64,000 nucleotides of DNA from NCBI GenBank assembly GCA_017479885.1, contig JAFVBR010000026.1:1-64000 (forward strand). Direction: 5' to 3'. Position 1 is the first letter of the stretch. The number at the start of each line of letters is the position of its first letter. The notes beneath the pieces were generated by a model, which was given only the letters and a program-made list of their open reading frames with translations, searched no databases and was not told the origin of the DNA. Shown here one piece after another: positions 43,178 to 52,556 of the stretch. This DNA comes from Paludibacteraceae bacterium. GTDB taxonomy: Bacteria; Bacteroidota; Bacteroidia; Bacteroidales; Paludibacteraceae. The translations under genes and the position numbers were made by a program.

Positions 43178-43980
43178 TTGATAATAGCAGAAAGAGAGGT
43201 GGGAGTCAGTTTGTCAAGGTTGGCAGGTGTTACATTTGCTTTCTGGTTGAAAACAGGTTGCACGAATGTTATCTGGCATGTGGCATCAAGTCCGCCTGCA
43301 GATATATTCAACTGCATACGTTCAGGGAAAAGAGTTTCGCCGAACAACCGGTGACCTTCGTAGTCCACAGTCAACTCAGCATCTTTCTCAGGCATGGCGA
43401 CAGCGGTCTGCAGCAGTTGAAGGTTCTGCTTGTCGGCCACAAAGTTGTAACTCAGGTTGCCTTCAGAAAGAGAGAACTGATGCTCTGACGTATTCGAACC
43501 GGTAACTATCTTCTTCTGCAGCATCTCGCTCTGAGTGTTCTCCAGCATAAACACTCTGTTCATGAAAAGCGACTGAATATCGTTGTATGCGAGGCTGACA
43601 CCAGTATGTCTGCTCAGTTCCTGATAGGTCAGACGCACATATCTGCGGTTCATCTTGTCGATAAGAGTAAGATGCCCGGGCAGAATCTCCATACGATAGA
43701 GTTCTATGCCCAACAGAGGCTGCAGAGATATGACAATTGCCGAGTCTGCTATCAGGTTTATCGCACCGCTCACTGCATAGGAATGCTGACTGTAGTCGAT
43801 TTTGAATCTTGCTTTGGATGATTGCATTGATTGGAAAGCGGGTTGCACTGCCACAACCTGCTCAAGCAGTTGGCGCGAGGGATCTGTTTCTATTTGTTGT
43901 TGTACCTGTTTTACCCGCTTTGTGGTAGAGCAGGAGAGAAGCAGCAATGCTGAGATAATGATTACACTAATCTTTTTCAT
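43174..43980 (-). CDS. DUF4292 lipoprotein
   Basis: A 268-residue lipoprotein (lipobox LLLSC) of the DUF4292 family: FQSMQSSKARFKIDYSQHSYAVSGAINLIADSAIVISLQPLLGIE, then MNRRYVRLTYQEL. Such proteins resemble LolA/LolB-like lipoprotein carriers in shape. In Bacteroidales they are regularly encoded between a TPR lipoprotein and an EnvC-like protein, as here, so a role in envelope assembly is likely. Overlaps both neighbours by 4 bases. Confidence 0.88.
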   Translation of the reverse strand: MKKISVIIISALLLLSCSTTKRVKQVQQQIETDPSRQLLEQVVAVQPAFQSMQSSKARFKIDYSQHSYAVSGAINLIADSAIVISLQPLLGIELYRMEILPGHLTLIDKMNRRYVRLTYQELSRHTGVSLAYNDIQSLFMNRVFMLENTQSEMLQKKIVTGSNTSEHQFSLSEGNLSYNFVADKQNLQLLQTAVAMPEKDAELTVDYEGHRLFGETLFPERMQLNISAGGLDATCQITFVQPVFNQKANVTPANLDKLTPTSLSAIIK

Positions 43981-45584
43981 TTGTCTATGGTTTTTCCTGT
44001 TATGACGGTATAATGCTGTTTTATCTCCTCCGCCTCATCCGTCTTCATATTGTCGATGGCTTTCTGTATATAGTACTGCGCCAGAAAATCCTGATTCTGC
44101 AGATGAAGAATCCACGCATAAGTGTCAAGGTAAGTGGCATTGTCAGGCTCTGCCTCTATGGTCTTGCGGCTCATCTGCTCCGCACGTCTCAGGTCTCCGT
44201 CGTGAGTGGCAAGCATATAAGCATAGTTGTTGAGCACATACACATTGTTGGGGTCGATGGCAAGAGCCTGCTCGTAAGCGGCATACGTGGCAGGCATATC
44301 GCCTTGCAAAGTACAGATGTCGCCCTCCAGTATCCGCAGTCCTAACCGATAGCGCACATCACCTTGCTTGGCCGCCCCCTCCCGTGCCACTGTCAGGGCG
44401 GAGTCGGTCTGCTGGTTCATCAGCAGGACACGTGTCATCCAGTATGCCCACAGAGGGTCATCCGGCATACGGGAGTATGCACCTCTTATCAGGTGTTCGT
44501 ATTCATCATTGCCTGTGGTGGAGTCCGCCTGCATAACCTGCAGAGCCGTCTGCCAGGTCGAAGAGTTGGAGCCGTTGATGTCAATCATAGTGTAGAGCAC
44601 AGGCAGAGCATCGCGGTATCTCGCCTGAGAAATATAGTACTGCGCCAATGCATTGTGCGAAGCCTCCTCTATAGGATAATCACGTGTCAGACGAAGCAGT
44701 GTCGTTTCGACCATCGATGCTCCGTCAAGGCGCTGCATACCGCCATCGCGCAATGCCTGAAGTTTCTGCTGAAGGTCCCACTCGTCAGAGAACAACGCTT
44801 TCTGCAGATATTCGGCTGCTGTCTCCGGCATATCCTTGCTGCCGTAGTAGTTGCTAAGTGAGAGAAACACAAACGGGTTGTCAGGGTGCTTTTCCAACTC
44901 CTGCCTGTAAAGTTCCAGAGCCTCATTCTCCTTGCCTTGGGAGAGAAACAAGTCCGCACGAAAAACGCGGAAACGCAGGTCATCGGGATTCTCGAGCAGA
45001 TAATTGTCGATAGCCTGAACCGCCTTATCAGCATTACCCAGTTGAAGATACAATCTGTAACGGGCAAGTGCGTTATAAGCCGTTATGCCCTCTACCGTCT
45101 CTATTTTGTCCTGCACAAGAAGCGCTTTCTTGTATTTCTTCTGGTCAGTATATACAGCCGACAGCGCCTCCATGATATCGATGTCCTTAGGGGCGAGTGC
45201 GGATGCACGGTTGAGCACTTCTGCCGCCTTGTCTTTCTGATCAAGTTCGAACAGCATAGAAGCATAGTGCGACCAGTAAGCGGTCGGTTCACCGGCAAAC
45301 GCCTTCTCATAGTGTGAAAGAGCCAGTTCCTTCTGCGATGTTGCCTGATACATGTAACCTAAAGCCTGGTGAGTGGCGGCATCATCGGGACACAGTTGCT
45401 CGCAGAACACCAACAGACACATCGCGCGGTCGAACTCCTGCTGACTCAGGCAACGCTGTGCTTCATAATAGTAGTACATAAAGCGACCGTCACGCTGCAC
45501 AGGCTCCTGAACATGAGCACTCTTCTGCACCTTGCAACCGGCAATCAACAGCAATACCGACAATATGTAAAAAGTCTTCTTCAA
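43977..45584 (-). CDS. TPR-repeat lipoprotein
   Basis: A 535-residue lipoprotein (lipobox LIAGC) with about ten tetratricopeptide repeats, for example ATHQALGYMYQATSQKELAL, KAAEVLNRASALAPKDIDIM and TYAAYEQALAIDPNNVYVL. It is a protein-interaction scaffold in the periplasm. Gene order (dut, this gene, DUF4292, EnvC-like) is conserved in Bacteroidales. It starts 23 bases after dut. Confidence 0.9.
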   Translation of the reverse strand: MKKTFYILSVLLLIAGCKVQKSAHVQEPVQRDGRFMYYYYEAQRCLSQQEFDRAMCLLVFCEQLCPDDAATHQALGYMYQATSQKELALSHYEKAFAGEPTAYWSHYASMLFELDQKDKAAEVLNRASALAPKDIDIMEALSAVYTDQKKYKKALLVQDKIETVEGITAYNALARYRLYLQLGNADKAVQAIDNYLLENPDDLRFRVFRADLFLSQGKENEALELYRQELEKHPDNPFVFLSLSNYYGSKDMPETAAEYLQKALFSDEWDLQQKLQALRDGGMQRLDGASMVETTLLRLTRDYPIEEASHNALAQYYISQARYRDALPVLYTMIDINGSNSSTWQTALQVMQADSTTGNDEYEHLIRGAYSRMPDDPLWAYWMTRVLLMNQQTDSALTVAREGAAKQGDVRYRLGLRILEGDICTLQGDMPATYAAYEQALAIDPNNVYVLNNYAYMLATHDGDLRRAEQMSRKTIEAEPDNATYLDTYAWILHLQNQDFLAQYYIQKAIDNMKTDEAEEIKQHYTVITGKTIDK

Positions 45585-45607
45585 TATTACTCTTACGACC
45601 TCTGCTC

Positions 45608-46042
45608 TTATTTCACTCCGCTGTGACCGAAACCGCCTGCTCCGCGCTCTGTCTCGCCAAGAATATCCACCTCAACCAGTTGCGGCTGTTCGTGCTTTGC
45701 AATAACCATCTGGCAAATACGTTCGCCATCTTCTATTATTACCGGTTCAGAAGAGAGATTAACAAGAATCACGCCAATCTCGCCGCGATAGTCAGCATCT
45801 ATCGTACCGGGAGTGTTCAAAACAGTAATACCGCGCTTCAATGCCATTCCGCTGCGGGGACGTATCTGCGCCTCATAACCTGCAGGGAGTTCTATGTACA
45901 AACCCGTAGGGAACAGGCGTCTCTCAAGAGGCTGCAAGGTAACAGGTTCCGAGAGAGAGCAACGTATATCCATTCCTGCTGCCTGCGCACTCTCGTAACG
46001 TGGCAACGGATTCTTCGACTTGTTTACTATCTTCACTTGCAT
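45608..46042 (-). CDS. dut: dUTP diphosphatase
   Basis: A 144-residue trimeric dUTPase that hydrolyses dUTP to dUMP, keeping uracil out of DNA. All five motifs are present: [45 protein letters not shown] and [10 protein letters not shown]. It leads the envelope operon downstream. Confidence 0.97.
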   Translation of the reverse strand: MQVKIVNKSKNPLPRYESAQAAGMDIRCSLSEPVTLQPLERRLFPTGLYIELPAGYEAQIRPRSGMALKRGITVLNTPGTIDADYRGEIGVILVNLSSEPVIIEDGERICQMVIAKHEQPQLVEVDILGETERGAGGFGHSGVK

Positions 46043-46082
46043 AATCTGAATATTTTAACACGACATCGTTAACACTGCATCA

Positions 46083-46982
46083 TCAGTAACGTCTCTCTAC
46101 CAACACTTTGAGACCATCATGCACTATTCGCACATTCACCTCGGCAGGCATAGTTACAGGATCACCGTCAAAATGGAACGCGCCCTCCGACTCACGATAC
46201 AATGTGATGTCATCGGTATGAAGTGTCGTCATATACAACGACTCGTCAAGACTCTTCTCAAACAAACGCAATGCCAACGACGGCACAGAGCGCAAGGGGA
46301 ACTTTGACAAAACTGCCACATCAAGCATGCCGTCCTGCATACTGGCTTTAGGAGCTATGTACGCCGCATTGCCCCACTGGTTGGCATTGGCGAATGTCAC
46401 AAGGAATGCGTCTGTCTCCATCTCCTCCTTATTGCCATTCTCCATGTTGTTAAACACCAGTCGATAGTGCCCTGACTCATAATGGAAGAAATCTCTTATT
46501 ATATGCTCTACATAAGTTGCAAAGCCACGTTTGCCAGCCTGGGCGAACTTCTCCGCTATATATGCGTCAAAACCCGTACCACATGTGCAGAAAAAAGGCT
46601 GTTCACCCATCATTCCGTAATCTACAGTGATTGACTCCGAACGGTTGAGCATCTCTATCGCACGGTTGACACGCAGAGGAATACCCAAATGGCGGGCAAA
46701 ACCATTGCCGCTGCCTATCGGTATAATACCCATTGAAGTGTTGGTATGGCGCAATCCGCTTGCCACTTCGTTCACCGTGCCGTCACCACCAACTGCGACC
46801 ACAGCGTCGAAACCCAGACCTGCATATTGTTCTGCCAACTCAGTGGCATGCTTGGCATACTCCGTGAACACTATGTCGGTAGCCCACTGCTGCTTGTCAA
46901 TCAACTTGTCAATCAACTTGGGTATCCGGCGCTTGTTCTGCGTACCTGATATAGGATTAATAATAAAAGCAATATTCTTCAT
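46083..46982 (-). CDS. Diacylglycerol/lipid kinase family protein
   Basis: A 299-residue DGK-fold lipid kinase. The nucleotide loop is VAVGGDGTVNEVASGL, followed by GIIPIGSGNGFARHLGIP; the start is FIINPISGTQNKR and the end FHFDGDPVTMP. It phosphorylates a diacylglycerol or a sphingoid lipid, the latter being common in Bacteroidetes; the substrate cannot be read from sequence. It has its own promoter at 47008-47039. Confidence 0.92.
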   Translation of the reverse strand: MKNIAFIINPISGTQNKRRIPKLIDKLIDKQQWATDIVFTEYAKHATELAEQYAGLGFDAVVAVGGDGTVNEVASGLRHTNTSMGIIPIGSGNGFARHLGIPLRVNRAIEMLNRSESITVDYGMMGEQPFFCTCGTGFDAYIAEKFAQAGKRGFATYVEHIIRDFFHYESGHYRLVFNNMENGNKEEMETDAFLVTFANANQWGNAAYIAPKASMQDGMLDVAVLSKFPLRSVPSLALRLFEKSLDESLYMTTLHTDDITLYRESEGAFHFDGDPVTMPAEVNVRIVHDGLKVLVERRY

Positions 46983-47007
46983 AGTGCGATATACATAAAT
47001 TAGGCCG

Positions 47008-47039
47008 CAAAGTTAAGAAAAAAAACACACTTATGCAAA
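47008..47039 (-). promoter_or_regulatory. Promoter of the lipid kinase (and probably dut)
   Basis: Minus-strand TTTG (47039-47036) and TAACTTTG (47015-47008), exactly 20 bases apart. Confidence 0.7.
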
Positions 47040-47088
47040 TCTTTTATTGCGGAGCGAAGAATATGCAGTACGATATGACAGACAACAC

Positions 47089-47703
47089 TCAAGCAATGAG
47101 CAGTCCGCGGAAGAGAAGAGTGAGAATCTCGTGTTTGCGCTGGCTTAGATATGCATCCACTTCATCTTGCGACTTCAGCAGCAAGTCCTGATATATAGGC
47201 AGCGACACAAAAGTCATAACCACCAGAGAGGCAATATCGAGCAGAAGGTCAAGAGGCTCTATCTGACGAATATTGCCCTTCTCTATCTCTGATTTGACTA
47301 TAGCGGAGAAGTTATAATAAACACGTTGACGGCGCTCGTCTTCAACAAAAGCAAGACGTATCCACCGGCGGCGCTCGGGATTAAGCACCAGCTCGTTCAT
47401 CACGAAGAACGGCAACTTGGGATTCTGCGTAAGGAGGACAAAATAGAAATCAACCACACCGCTGACAATCTCAACTATATTGCCATTGTAGTCTGCATGT
47501 TCAAGATAGTCGAGCAAGAGACTGAATTTCTGCTCGAAGATACCCTGGAAGAGACGTTCTTTGGTTCGGTAATAGTAGTGTACAAGTGCCTGGTTGCACC
47601 CCACTTCGCGTGCTATATCGGTAGTGCTTGTACCTGCGAATCCTTTTTCAAGAAAGAGTTTCTCCGCAGCGAGGAGGATTTGTTGTTCAAGTTCGGTGGT
47701 CAT
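47089..47703 (-). CDS. TetR/AcrR family transcriptional regulator
   Basis: A 204-residue TetR-type repressor. The DNA-binding part is ILLAAEKLFLEKGFAGTSTTDIAREVGCNQALVHYYYRTKERLF; the C-terminal ligand domain is helical (LLLDIASLVVMTFVSLPIYQDLL). Ligand and target are unknown. A satellite fills the whole upstream region up to the dehydratase gene. Confidence 0.92.
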   Translation of the reverse strand: MTTELEQQILLAAEKLFLEKGFAGTSTTDIAREVGCNQALVHYYYRTKERLFQGIFEQKFSLLLDYLEHADYNGNIVEIVSGVVDFYFVLLTQNPKLPFFVMNELVLNPERRRWIRLAFVEDERRQRVYYNFSAIVKSEIEKGNIRQIEPLDLLLDIASLVVMTFVSLPIYQDLLLKSQDEVDAYLSQRKHEILTLLFRGLLIA

Positions 47704-47705
47704 AT

Positions 47706-47815
47706 TAGTTGAGAGTTGAGAGTTTAGAGTTGAAAGAAGTTGAGAGTTGAGAGTTGAAAGAAGTTGAAAGTTGAGAGTTGAAAGTTGAGAGTGGAGAGTT
47801 TAATGTTTAGAGTTG
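47706..47815. repeat. AGTTGAGAGTTGAAAG satellite
   Basis: Repeats of about 10 bp (GTTGAGA, GTTGAAA, GTGGAGA) fill the gap between two minus-strand genes and supply the stop codon of the upstream gene (CTC TAA). Confidence 0.85.
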
Positions 47816-50380
47816 TTTGCGGGCATTGTCAACAAGGAAATGCAGGCGGTTATAGACGTTGGCTTCGGAGGTAGAGCTATCGAAGTCGAGGAAAAGCATA
47901 TTCACATCAGGATAGAGAGTACGGAGACGCTTCTCTATACCTTTGGAAATGACATGGTTGGCAATGCAGCCGAAGGGTTGCAGAGATATGACATTGCTCA
48001 CACCCGACTCCGCCAAGTGGCATATCTCGCCCGGCAAGAACCAACCCTCGCCGAAGTCTGCCGCTGTAGAAATAACCTGTTTGCTCAAACGGGCTATATC
48101 GAATATGTCGGACGAAGGACGGTAGAAAGGATATGAAGCACATATACGGTCATACTTTTTGACTATATGCCTGATATAGCGGTATATGCTGTCGGTTATC
48201 CACACAGGAGTGTGCTCCGCACGTATATTCAGTTCACGATTGGCATGACGGCTGACAAAAGATGTTGAGAAGAACTCGATAAGGCTCGGAGGCACCACTT
48301 CGACACCCTCTTGCAACAGCCACTTGACTACATTCTTGTGCGAGAAGGAGTTGTATTTCACATATATCTCCCCCACGAGTCCCATCACAGGCACGCGTTT
48401 CTCACGGTCGATAATTGAGTTATACTCCGCTACCGCCTCCGTCATCAGTCGCTGCAAGGCTTTCTTGTCTCTCAGGCGCACTGCCTCTGTGCCAAGATTG
48501 ATATATCTGTTACGGAGTTCAAGGGCAGAGACGTGCGCAGAAGGCAAGGTTCGCACCGCTGCCGAGTGATAGAGACGGTTGAGTGCATCGGCATAAGCCA
48601 TTGCATGAATGAGCATGGGAGCCACCTTACGCCATGGAATATCGAACCCTGGTTGGGTGTTGCTAATATCGGAGCTTGTGGCAAGAGAGAGCAGTGGCAC
48701 ATTCTCGTATCCGCTGCGTACCATGGCATTCTTGATAAGAGAGTAGTAGTTGGTGGCACGGCATTGCCCGCCTGTCTGAGTGATGATGACGGCTGTGTTA
48801 GAAAGGTCGTACTTGCCACTGTTGAGAGCATTCATTATACTGCCGATTACTATGGTAGCAGGGTAGCACACATCGTTGTTGGCATATCGGAGTCCCGTTT
48901 CAGCATCAGCCTGACTGCCTGTGGGCAGGCATACAAGATTATAGTCTGCCAAAGAGAAGAGTGCAGGCAGGAACTCGGAGTAGCCTTCGGCAAAATATGG
49001 GGCGATGATAGTCCTGCGAGTATCTTCGGGCATGAAGGTCTTGGTAGTGACGAATGGTTCGGGTGGTTCTGCAGGTGCAGGTTCGGTATTATACACACTC
49101 TCAACGAGAGAGCGAATGCGCAGGCGAAGCGAACCGATGTTGTTGACATCATCTATCTTGAGGATAGTGAGGTTCTTGTGATAACGGTTCAATACAGACT
49201 GCACTTCATCGAGTATGAAAGCATCAGGCCCGCAACCGAAACTTGTCAGTTCAACCATCTGCAGATAGGGGTAGTCACACTCACCTACGAAATGCGCCGC
49301 CTTGAACACCCGGTTGGGGTATGCCCACTGAGTGACAGCATTGAGTTCTTCATACACCTCGGAACCTGCATGACGGGCGGCGTGCTCGGTGATAACATCG
49401 ATACCCATGTCAGCAACCGCTGAGGATATCTTATGCTCAATGAGAGGGTCGGTATGATATGGTCTGCCCGCAAGCATGATGACCATTCTGCCTTCCTGGC
49501 GGGCTTTGTCAAGTATTTCGAGACCACGCCGCTCAAGCGTGGAGAGATAGTCTTCTTGTGCTGCCACTGCCTTTTGTACTGCTTTCTGTGCGAGTGACTT
49601 GCTTACTCCGAGAGTGCCGAGATACTGCACACACGAGGCGGTGAGCATCTTCATGCTGTTGAATGAGACGACAGGCGCGTCGAAGGGTATGCCGTAGTTC
49701 TTTTCAGTGTCGATGGCACTGCGCAGTACATCGGAATAGGCAGACACAATCGGACAGTTGAACGAGTTGCGGCTCTTCTCATCCTCTTTCTGCTCGTAAA
49801 CGACAAAGGGGTAGAAGATTCTTTTAGTTGAAAGTTGAGAATGGAAAGTGGAAGGAAGTTGAGAGTTATGAGCAGAGAGTTTCTCCACCAAATCCATCAC
49901 ATGACCATGCATCAGTTTCGCGGGAAAACAGATGTTGTCCGCCATTATGGTACGCACTCCCTTCTCATAGAGGCGCACTGTAGAAGTGCCTGAGAGGACG
50001 GTCTGAATGCCACATTCGGAGAACAACGTGCGCCAAAAGACCCAGTTCTCATAGATGCCGAGACCGCGGGGAATACCGAGGACGGTGGTTTGACGGTCGT
50101 TTGACAGTGGTTTGACAGTGGTTTGACGGTGGTTTGACAGTGGTTTGACGGTCGTTTGAGAGTTGGCAAAGAGAAGACGGTACTTCTCGTGGAAGAGGTT
50201 GACACCCTTCTGCTTGGTTTCGCGGAAACTGCTGTACACCTTCTCGCAGTTGTTTCCTGAGGCAAAAGTCTTACCATTGGCGAACGTAAAGAGCCGTACT
50301 TGACAATGGTTCTCGCAACCACTGCACACCTCAAAACGTGTCGTATAGGAGTTGGATTCTATCAATTCTGATATATTCAT
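47807..50380 (-). CDS. 2-hydroxyacyl-CoA dehydratase-like protein, downstream half of a split activase
   Basis: An 857-residue protein that corresponds to the C-terminal part (DUF2229 and HgdB-like region) of the large CoA-dehydratase activase proteins of Bacteroidetes. Near its start it has FEVCSGCENHCQVRLFTF and GNNCEK, an iron-sulfur site; then RTIMADNICFPAKLMHGHV, IMLAGRPYHTDPLIEHKIS and two late FGCIANHV-type cysteine motifs. In most relatives these domains are fused to the ASKHA ATPase domains, here in the gene upstream (50609-52417). It contains in-frame satellite insertions coding NSQLPSTFHSQLST and QTTVKPLSNHR repeats. It likely activates or forms part of a radical dehydratase; the substrate is unknown. 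Confidence 0.85.
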   Translation of the reverse strand: MNISELIESNSYTTRFEVCSGCENHCQVRLFTFANGKTFASGNNCEKVYSSFRETKQKGVNLFHEKYRLLFANSQTTVKPLSNHRQTTVKPLSNDRQTTVLGIPRGLGIYENWVFWRTLFSECGIQTVLSGTSTVRLYEKGVRTIMADNICFPAKLMHGHVMDLVEKLSAHNSQLPSTFHSQLSTKRIFYPFVVYEQKEDEKSRNSFNCPIVSAYSDVLRSAIDTEKNYGIPFDAPVVSFNSMKMLTASCVQYLGTLGVSKSLAQKAVQKAVAAQEDYLSTLERRGLEILDKARQEGRMVIMLAGRPYHTDPLIEHKISSAVADMGIDVITEHAARHAGSEVYEELNAVTQWAYPNRVFKAAHFVGECDYPYLQMVELTSFGCGPDAFILDEVQSVLNRYHKNLTILKIDDVNNIGSLRLRIRSLVESVYNTEPAPAEPPEPFVTTKTFMPEDTRRTIIAPYFAEGYSEFLPALFSLADYNLVCLPTGSQADAETGLRYANNDVCYPATIVIGSIMNALNSGKYDLSNTAVIITQTGGQCRATNYYSLIKNAMVRSGYENVPLLSLATSSDISNTQPGFDIPWRKVAPMLIHAMAYADALNRLYHSAAVRTLPSAHVSALELRNRYINLGTEAVRLRDKKALQRLMTEAVAEYNSIIDREKRVPVMGLVGEIYVKYNSFSHKNVVKWLLQEGVEVVPPSLIEFFSTSFVSRHANRELNIRAEHTPVWITDSIYRYIRHIVKKYDRICASYPFYRPSSDIFDIARLSKQVISTAADFGEGWFLPGEICHLAESGVSNVISLQPFGCIANHVISKGIEKRLRTLYPDVNMLFLDFDSSTSEANVYNRLHFLVDNARKQL
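49825..49869. repeat. GTTGAAAGTTGAGA satellite inside the dehydratase gene
   Basis: About 45 bases of the same satellite as in 47706-47815, encoding SQLPSTFHSQLST in frame. Confidence 0.75.
50088..50159. repeat. 11-bp tandem array GTTTGACAGTG in coding DNA
   Basis: Six full units and a partial one, each 11 bp, lie in the dehydratase gene and are read as the 11-residue repeat QTTVKPLSNHR. Since 11 is not a multiple of 3, three DNA units make one peptide period. Confidence 0.88.
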
Positions 50381-50415
50381 AATTTACAAGGAGTTATAGC
50401 AAGGAGTAGGCTTGA

Positions 50416-50492
50416 GGTCTCTATCAGGTCTCTATCAGGTCTCTATCAGGTCTCTATCAGGTCTCTATCAGGTCTCTATCAGGTCTCTATCG
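50416..50492. repeat. 11-bp tandem array GGTCTCTATCA, 7 copies
   Basis: Seven consecutive units; only the last deviates (CGGGG). Near-perfect identity suggests recent expansion. Confidence 0.92.
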
Positions 50493-50518
50493 GGGTGGCT
50501 GCGGGTTTATCGAGTCAT

Positions 50519-50585
50519 ATATATGAATGAGGGTGGTTAAATATATGAATAAGGATGGTTAAATATATGAATGAGGATGGTTGGA
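50519..50585. repeat. 22-bp tandem repeat, 3 copies
   Basis: Unit TATATGAATGAGGATGGTTA plus AA occurs three times with one or two changes. Confidence 0.85.
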
Positions 50586-50608
50586 ATTCGGAGTTATAAT
50601 GTTCATGT

Positions 50609-52417
50609 TCAGGATTTTGCATGTTGCTGCAGAGCATAGAGTGCTGCACCATAGGCCCCCATCAGTTCGGGCATATCGCTGAAAGCGACAGTGCAACCTG
50701 TGAGGAGTTCGAGGGCACGCACCACAGAGTGATTGCGCATGGTGCCACCCTGAACCACAATATGTTTGCCGAGTGAGGTTACATCGTGCAGTTTGAGTAC
50801 CTTGTAGAGACAGTTCTTTACAACAGAATAGCTGAACCCTGCCGCTATATCTTCGACTTTGGCACCTTCGCGCATTGCCTGTTTGACTTTGGAGTTCATG
50901 AAGACGGTGCAGCGCGTGCCGAGGTCGCAAGGGTGTTGCGCGGTGCATGCCTTGCGCGCGAAATCTTCCACCTTATAGCCGAGGCGGGTAGCAAAAGTCT
51001 CGATGAAGGAGCCGCAACCAGAGGAGCAAGCCTCGTTGATTTCGATACGGCGGATTGAGCCGTTCTCGACCCAGATGGCTTTCATATCCTGGCCGCCGAT
51101 GTCGAGCACGAAAGAGAGGTCAGGCATGAGAGACTTTGCCCCCATGAAATGCGCCATGGTCTCCACTATACCATAGTCAAGAGAGAAAGCGGTCTGCAAC
51201 AGACTCTCGCCATAACCGGTTGCGCAGGATATGATGTTGATATCAGACATTCCTTTCGGGTCTGCCATCAACTTGTCATGCATGCGGTTCAGAGCTTCAG
51301 AAAACGCCCGAAAGCTGTCACCGTTATTGCGGCTGTAGTCGGTATAAACAAGTTCGCCGGCTGAGTTGAGAAGCACAAGTTTGGTGGTTGTAGAACCGGA
51401 ATCGACACCGAGGAAGTAGTTGAGAGTTGAGAGTGGAGAGTGGAGAGAAGTTGAGAGTTGATAGTTGAAAGTTGAGAGTTGAGAGTGGAGAGAAGTCTGC
51501 TTGCTCTGCAGCCATTCGTCGTACTCCTCGTCAGAAGAGAACAGAGCCGGCAGTCGTGTGCTGTAGTCAATATTCATATCATCTGGCTTAGAGAAAGAGG
51601 CGATGATATGAGAAAGCATAACTTCGGGGGCAGACTCAGACGCAATCAGAGCGCACCCCAGAGCAGGGATAATCTGGGCATTGTCAGGAATGGTACAGTC
51701 GGCCTCAGTATAGCCGAGAATATCGAGAAAAGACTTTCTCAGACGAGGAAGAAAAGCAAAAGGTCCGCCACAGAAGAACATCTTGGGCATGATGTCCATA
51801 CCTCGTGCGAGAGACCCAATCACCTGAGTAGCAACCGCATGAAACACGGAAGCGGCAATATCAGCCTTGGAGACATTGCGCGCAATAAGATTCTGGATAT
51901 CCGTTTTAGAAAAGACTCCGCACCGAGAGGCAATGGGATAGACCGTCTGCGCCTGCTCAGCCAGAGAGTTGAGTTCGGAAGTGTCAACACCGAGCAGGGT
52001 AGCAGTCTGGTCGAGGAAAGCCCCTGTTCCTCCGGCACATGAGCCGTTCATACGTATATCGGGTACCTTGCCGTCCTCGAAAAAAATCATCTTCGAGTCC
52101 TCTCCGCCCATATCAACAAAAGTATGCACGTCGGGGTAGAAATGGGTGACAGTGCGTGCAGACGCCACCACCTCCTGCACAAAAGGTGCAGAGAAATGCT
52201 CGGCGACACCCATACCCACACTTCCGGTAATGACTACGGAGAGAGAGCACTCGCCAACGCGCTCGAGCATAGAGCGAAAAGTGCGCTGCGCCGCAGCCGA
52301 GACATCTGCATTATGACGTCGATAGTCGAAGAAAAGCAATCGGGAATGCTCGTCAAGCAAGGCAACCTTAAGGGTAGTGCTACCGATATCTACGCCGAGA
52401 CTATAGTTTTTTCTCAT
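50609..52417 (-). CDS. BadF/BadG-type acyl-CoA dehydratase activase (tandem ASKHA)
   Basis: A 602-residue ATPase with two ASKHA domains. The first begins [17 protein letters not shown] with [13 protein letters not shown], the second [17 protein letters not shown] with [12 protein letters not shown]; in each the Cys can bind the subunit-bridging [4Fe-4S] cluster. The family injects an electron into 2-hydroxyacyl-CoA dehydratases at the cost of ATP. The linker between domains is made of satellite DNA read as [14 protein letters not shown]. The remaining domains of the usual fused protein lie in the next gene. Confidence 0.9.
   Translation of the reverse strand: MRKNYSLGVDIGSTTLKVALLDEHSRLLFFDYRRHNADVSAAAQRTFRSMLERVGECSLSVVITGSVGMGVAEHFSAPFVQEVVASARTVTHFYPDVHTFVDMGGEDSKMIFFEDGKVPDIRMNGSCAGGTGAFLDQTATLLGVDTSELNSLAEQAQTVYPIASRCGVFSKTDIQNLIARNVSKADIAASVFHAVATQVIGSLARGMDIMPKMFFCGGPFAFLPRLRKSFLDILGYTEADCTIPDNAQIIPALGCALIASESAPEVMLSHIIASFSKPDDMNIDYSTRLPALFSSDEEYDEWLQSKQTSLHSQLSTFNYQLSTSLHSPLSTLNYFLGVDSGSTTTKLVLLNSAGELVYTDYSRNNGDSFRAFSEALNRMHDKLMADPKGMSDINIISCATGYGESLLQTAFSLDYGIVETMAHFMGAKSLMPDLSFVLDIGGQDMKAIWVENGSIRRIEINEACSSGCGSFIETFATRLGYKVEDFARKACTAQHPCDLGTRCTVFMNSKVKQAMREGAKVEDIAAGFSYSVVKNCLYKVLKLHDVTSLGKHIVVQGGTMRNHSVVRALELLTGCTVAFSDMPELMGAYGAALYALQQHAKS
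51418..51495. repeat. Satellite forming the linker of the activase
   Basis: About 78 bases of AGTTGAGAGT/GGAGAGTGGAGAG repeats in frame between the two ASKHA domains. Confidence 0.85.
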
Positions 52418-52456
52418 ACGGTGTTATCTTATTTAATAGACCTATTAAACACGCCG

Positions 52457-52488
52457 CAAAAGTACTACAATTTTTTTATATGCACAAC
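52457..52488 (-). promoter_or_regulatory. Promoter of the activase gene
   Basis: Minus-strand GTTG (52488-52485) and TACTTTTG (52464-52457), 20 bases apart; divergent to the porQ promoter. Confidence 0.65.
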
Positions 52489-52503
52489 AAAAATGACGAT
52501 AAT

Positions 52504-52535
52504 TTTGCATAAGTCAGGAAATTTCTCTAATTTTG
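52504..52535 (+). promoter_or_regulatory. Promoter of porQ
   Basis: TTTG (52504-52507) and TAATTTTG (52528-52535), exactly 20 bases apart; ATG at 52557. Confidence 0.75.
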
Positions 52536-52556
52536 CGGTGTAAATAGTTTGCATAA

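Larger units (their letters stand above)
50381..50608. other. Repeat-filled gap between the two halves of the activase
   Basis: No gene. It holds the 11-bp array (50416-50492) and a 22-bp repeat (50519-50585). Stops occur in all frames, so the two proteins are not joined. Confidence 0.75.

Noticed and set aside
48533..49423. 296-codon plus-strand frame
   Set aside because: Antisense to the dehydratase gene, which has clear family motifs.
50416..50492. Array considered as CRISPR
   Set aside because: Units are 11 bp without spacers; it is a simple tandem satellite.
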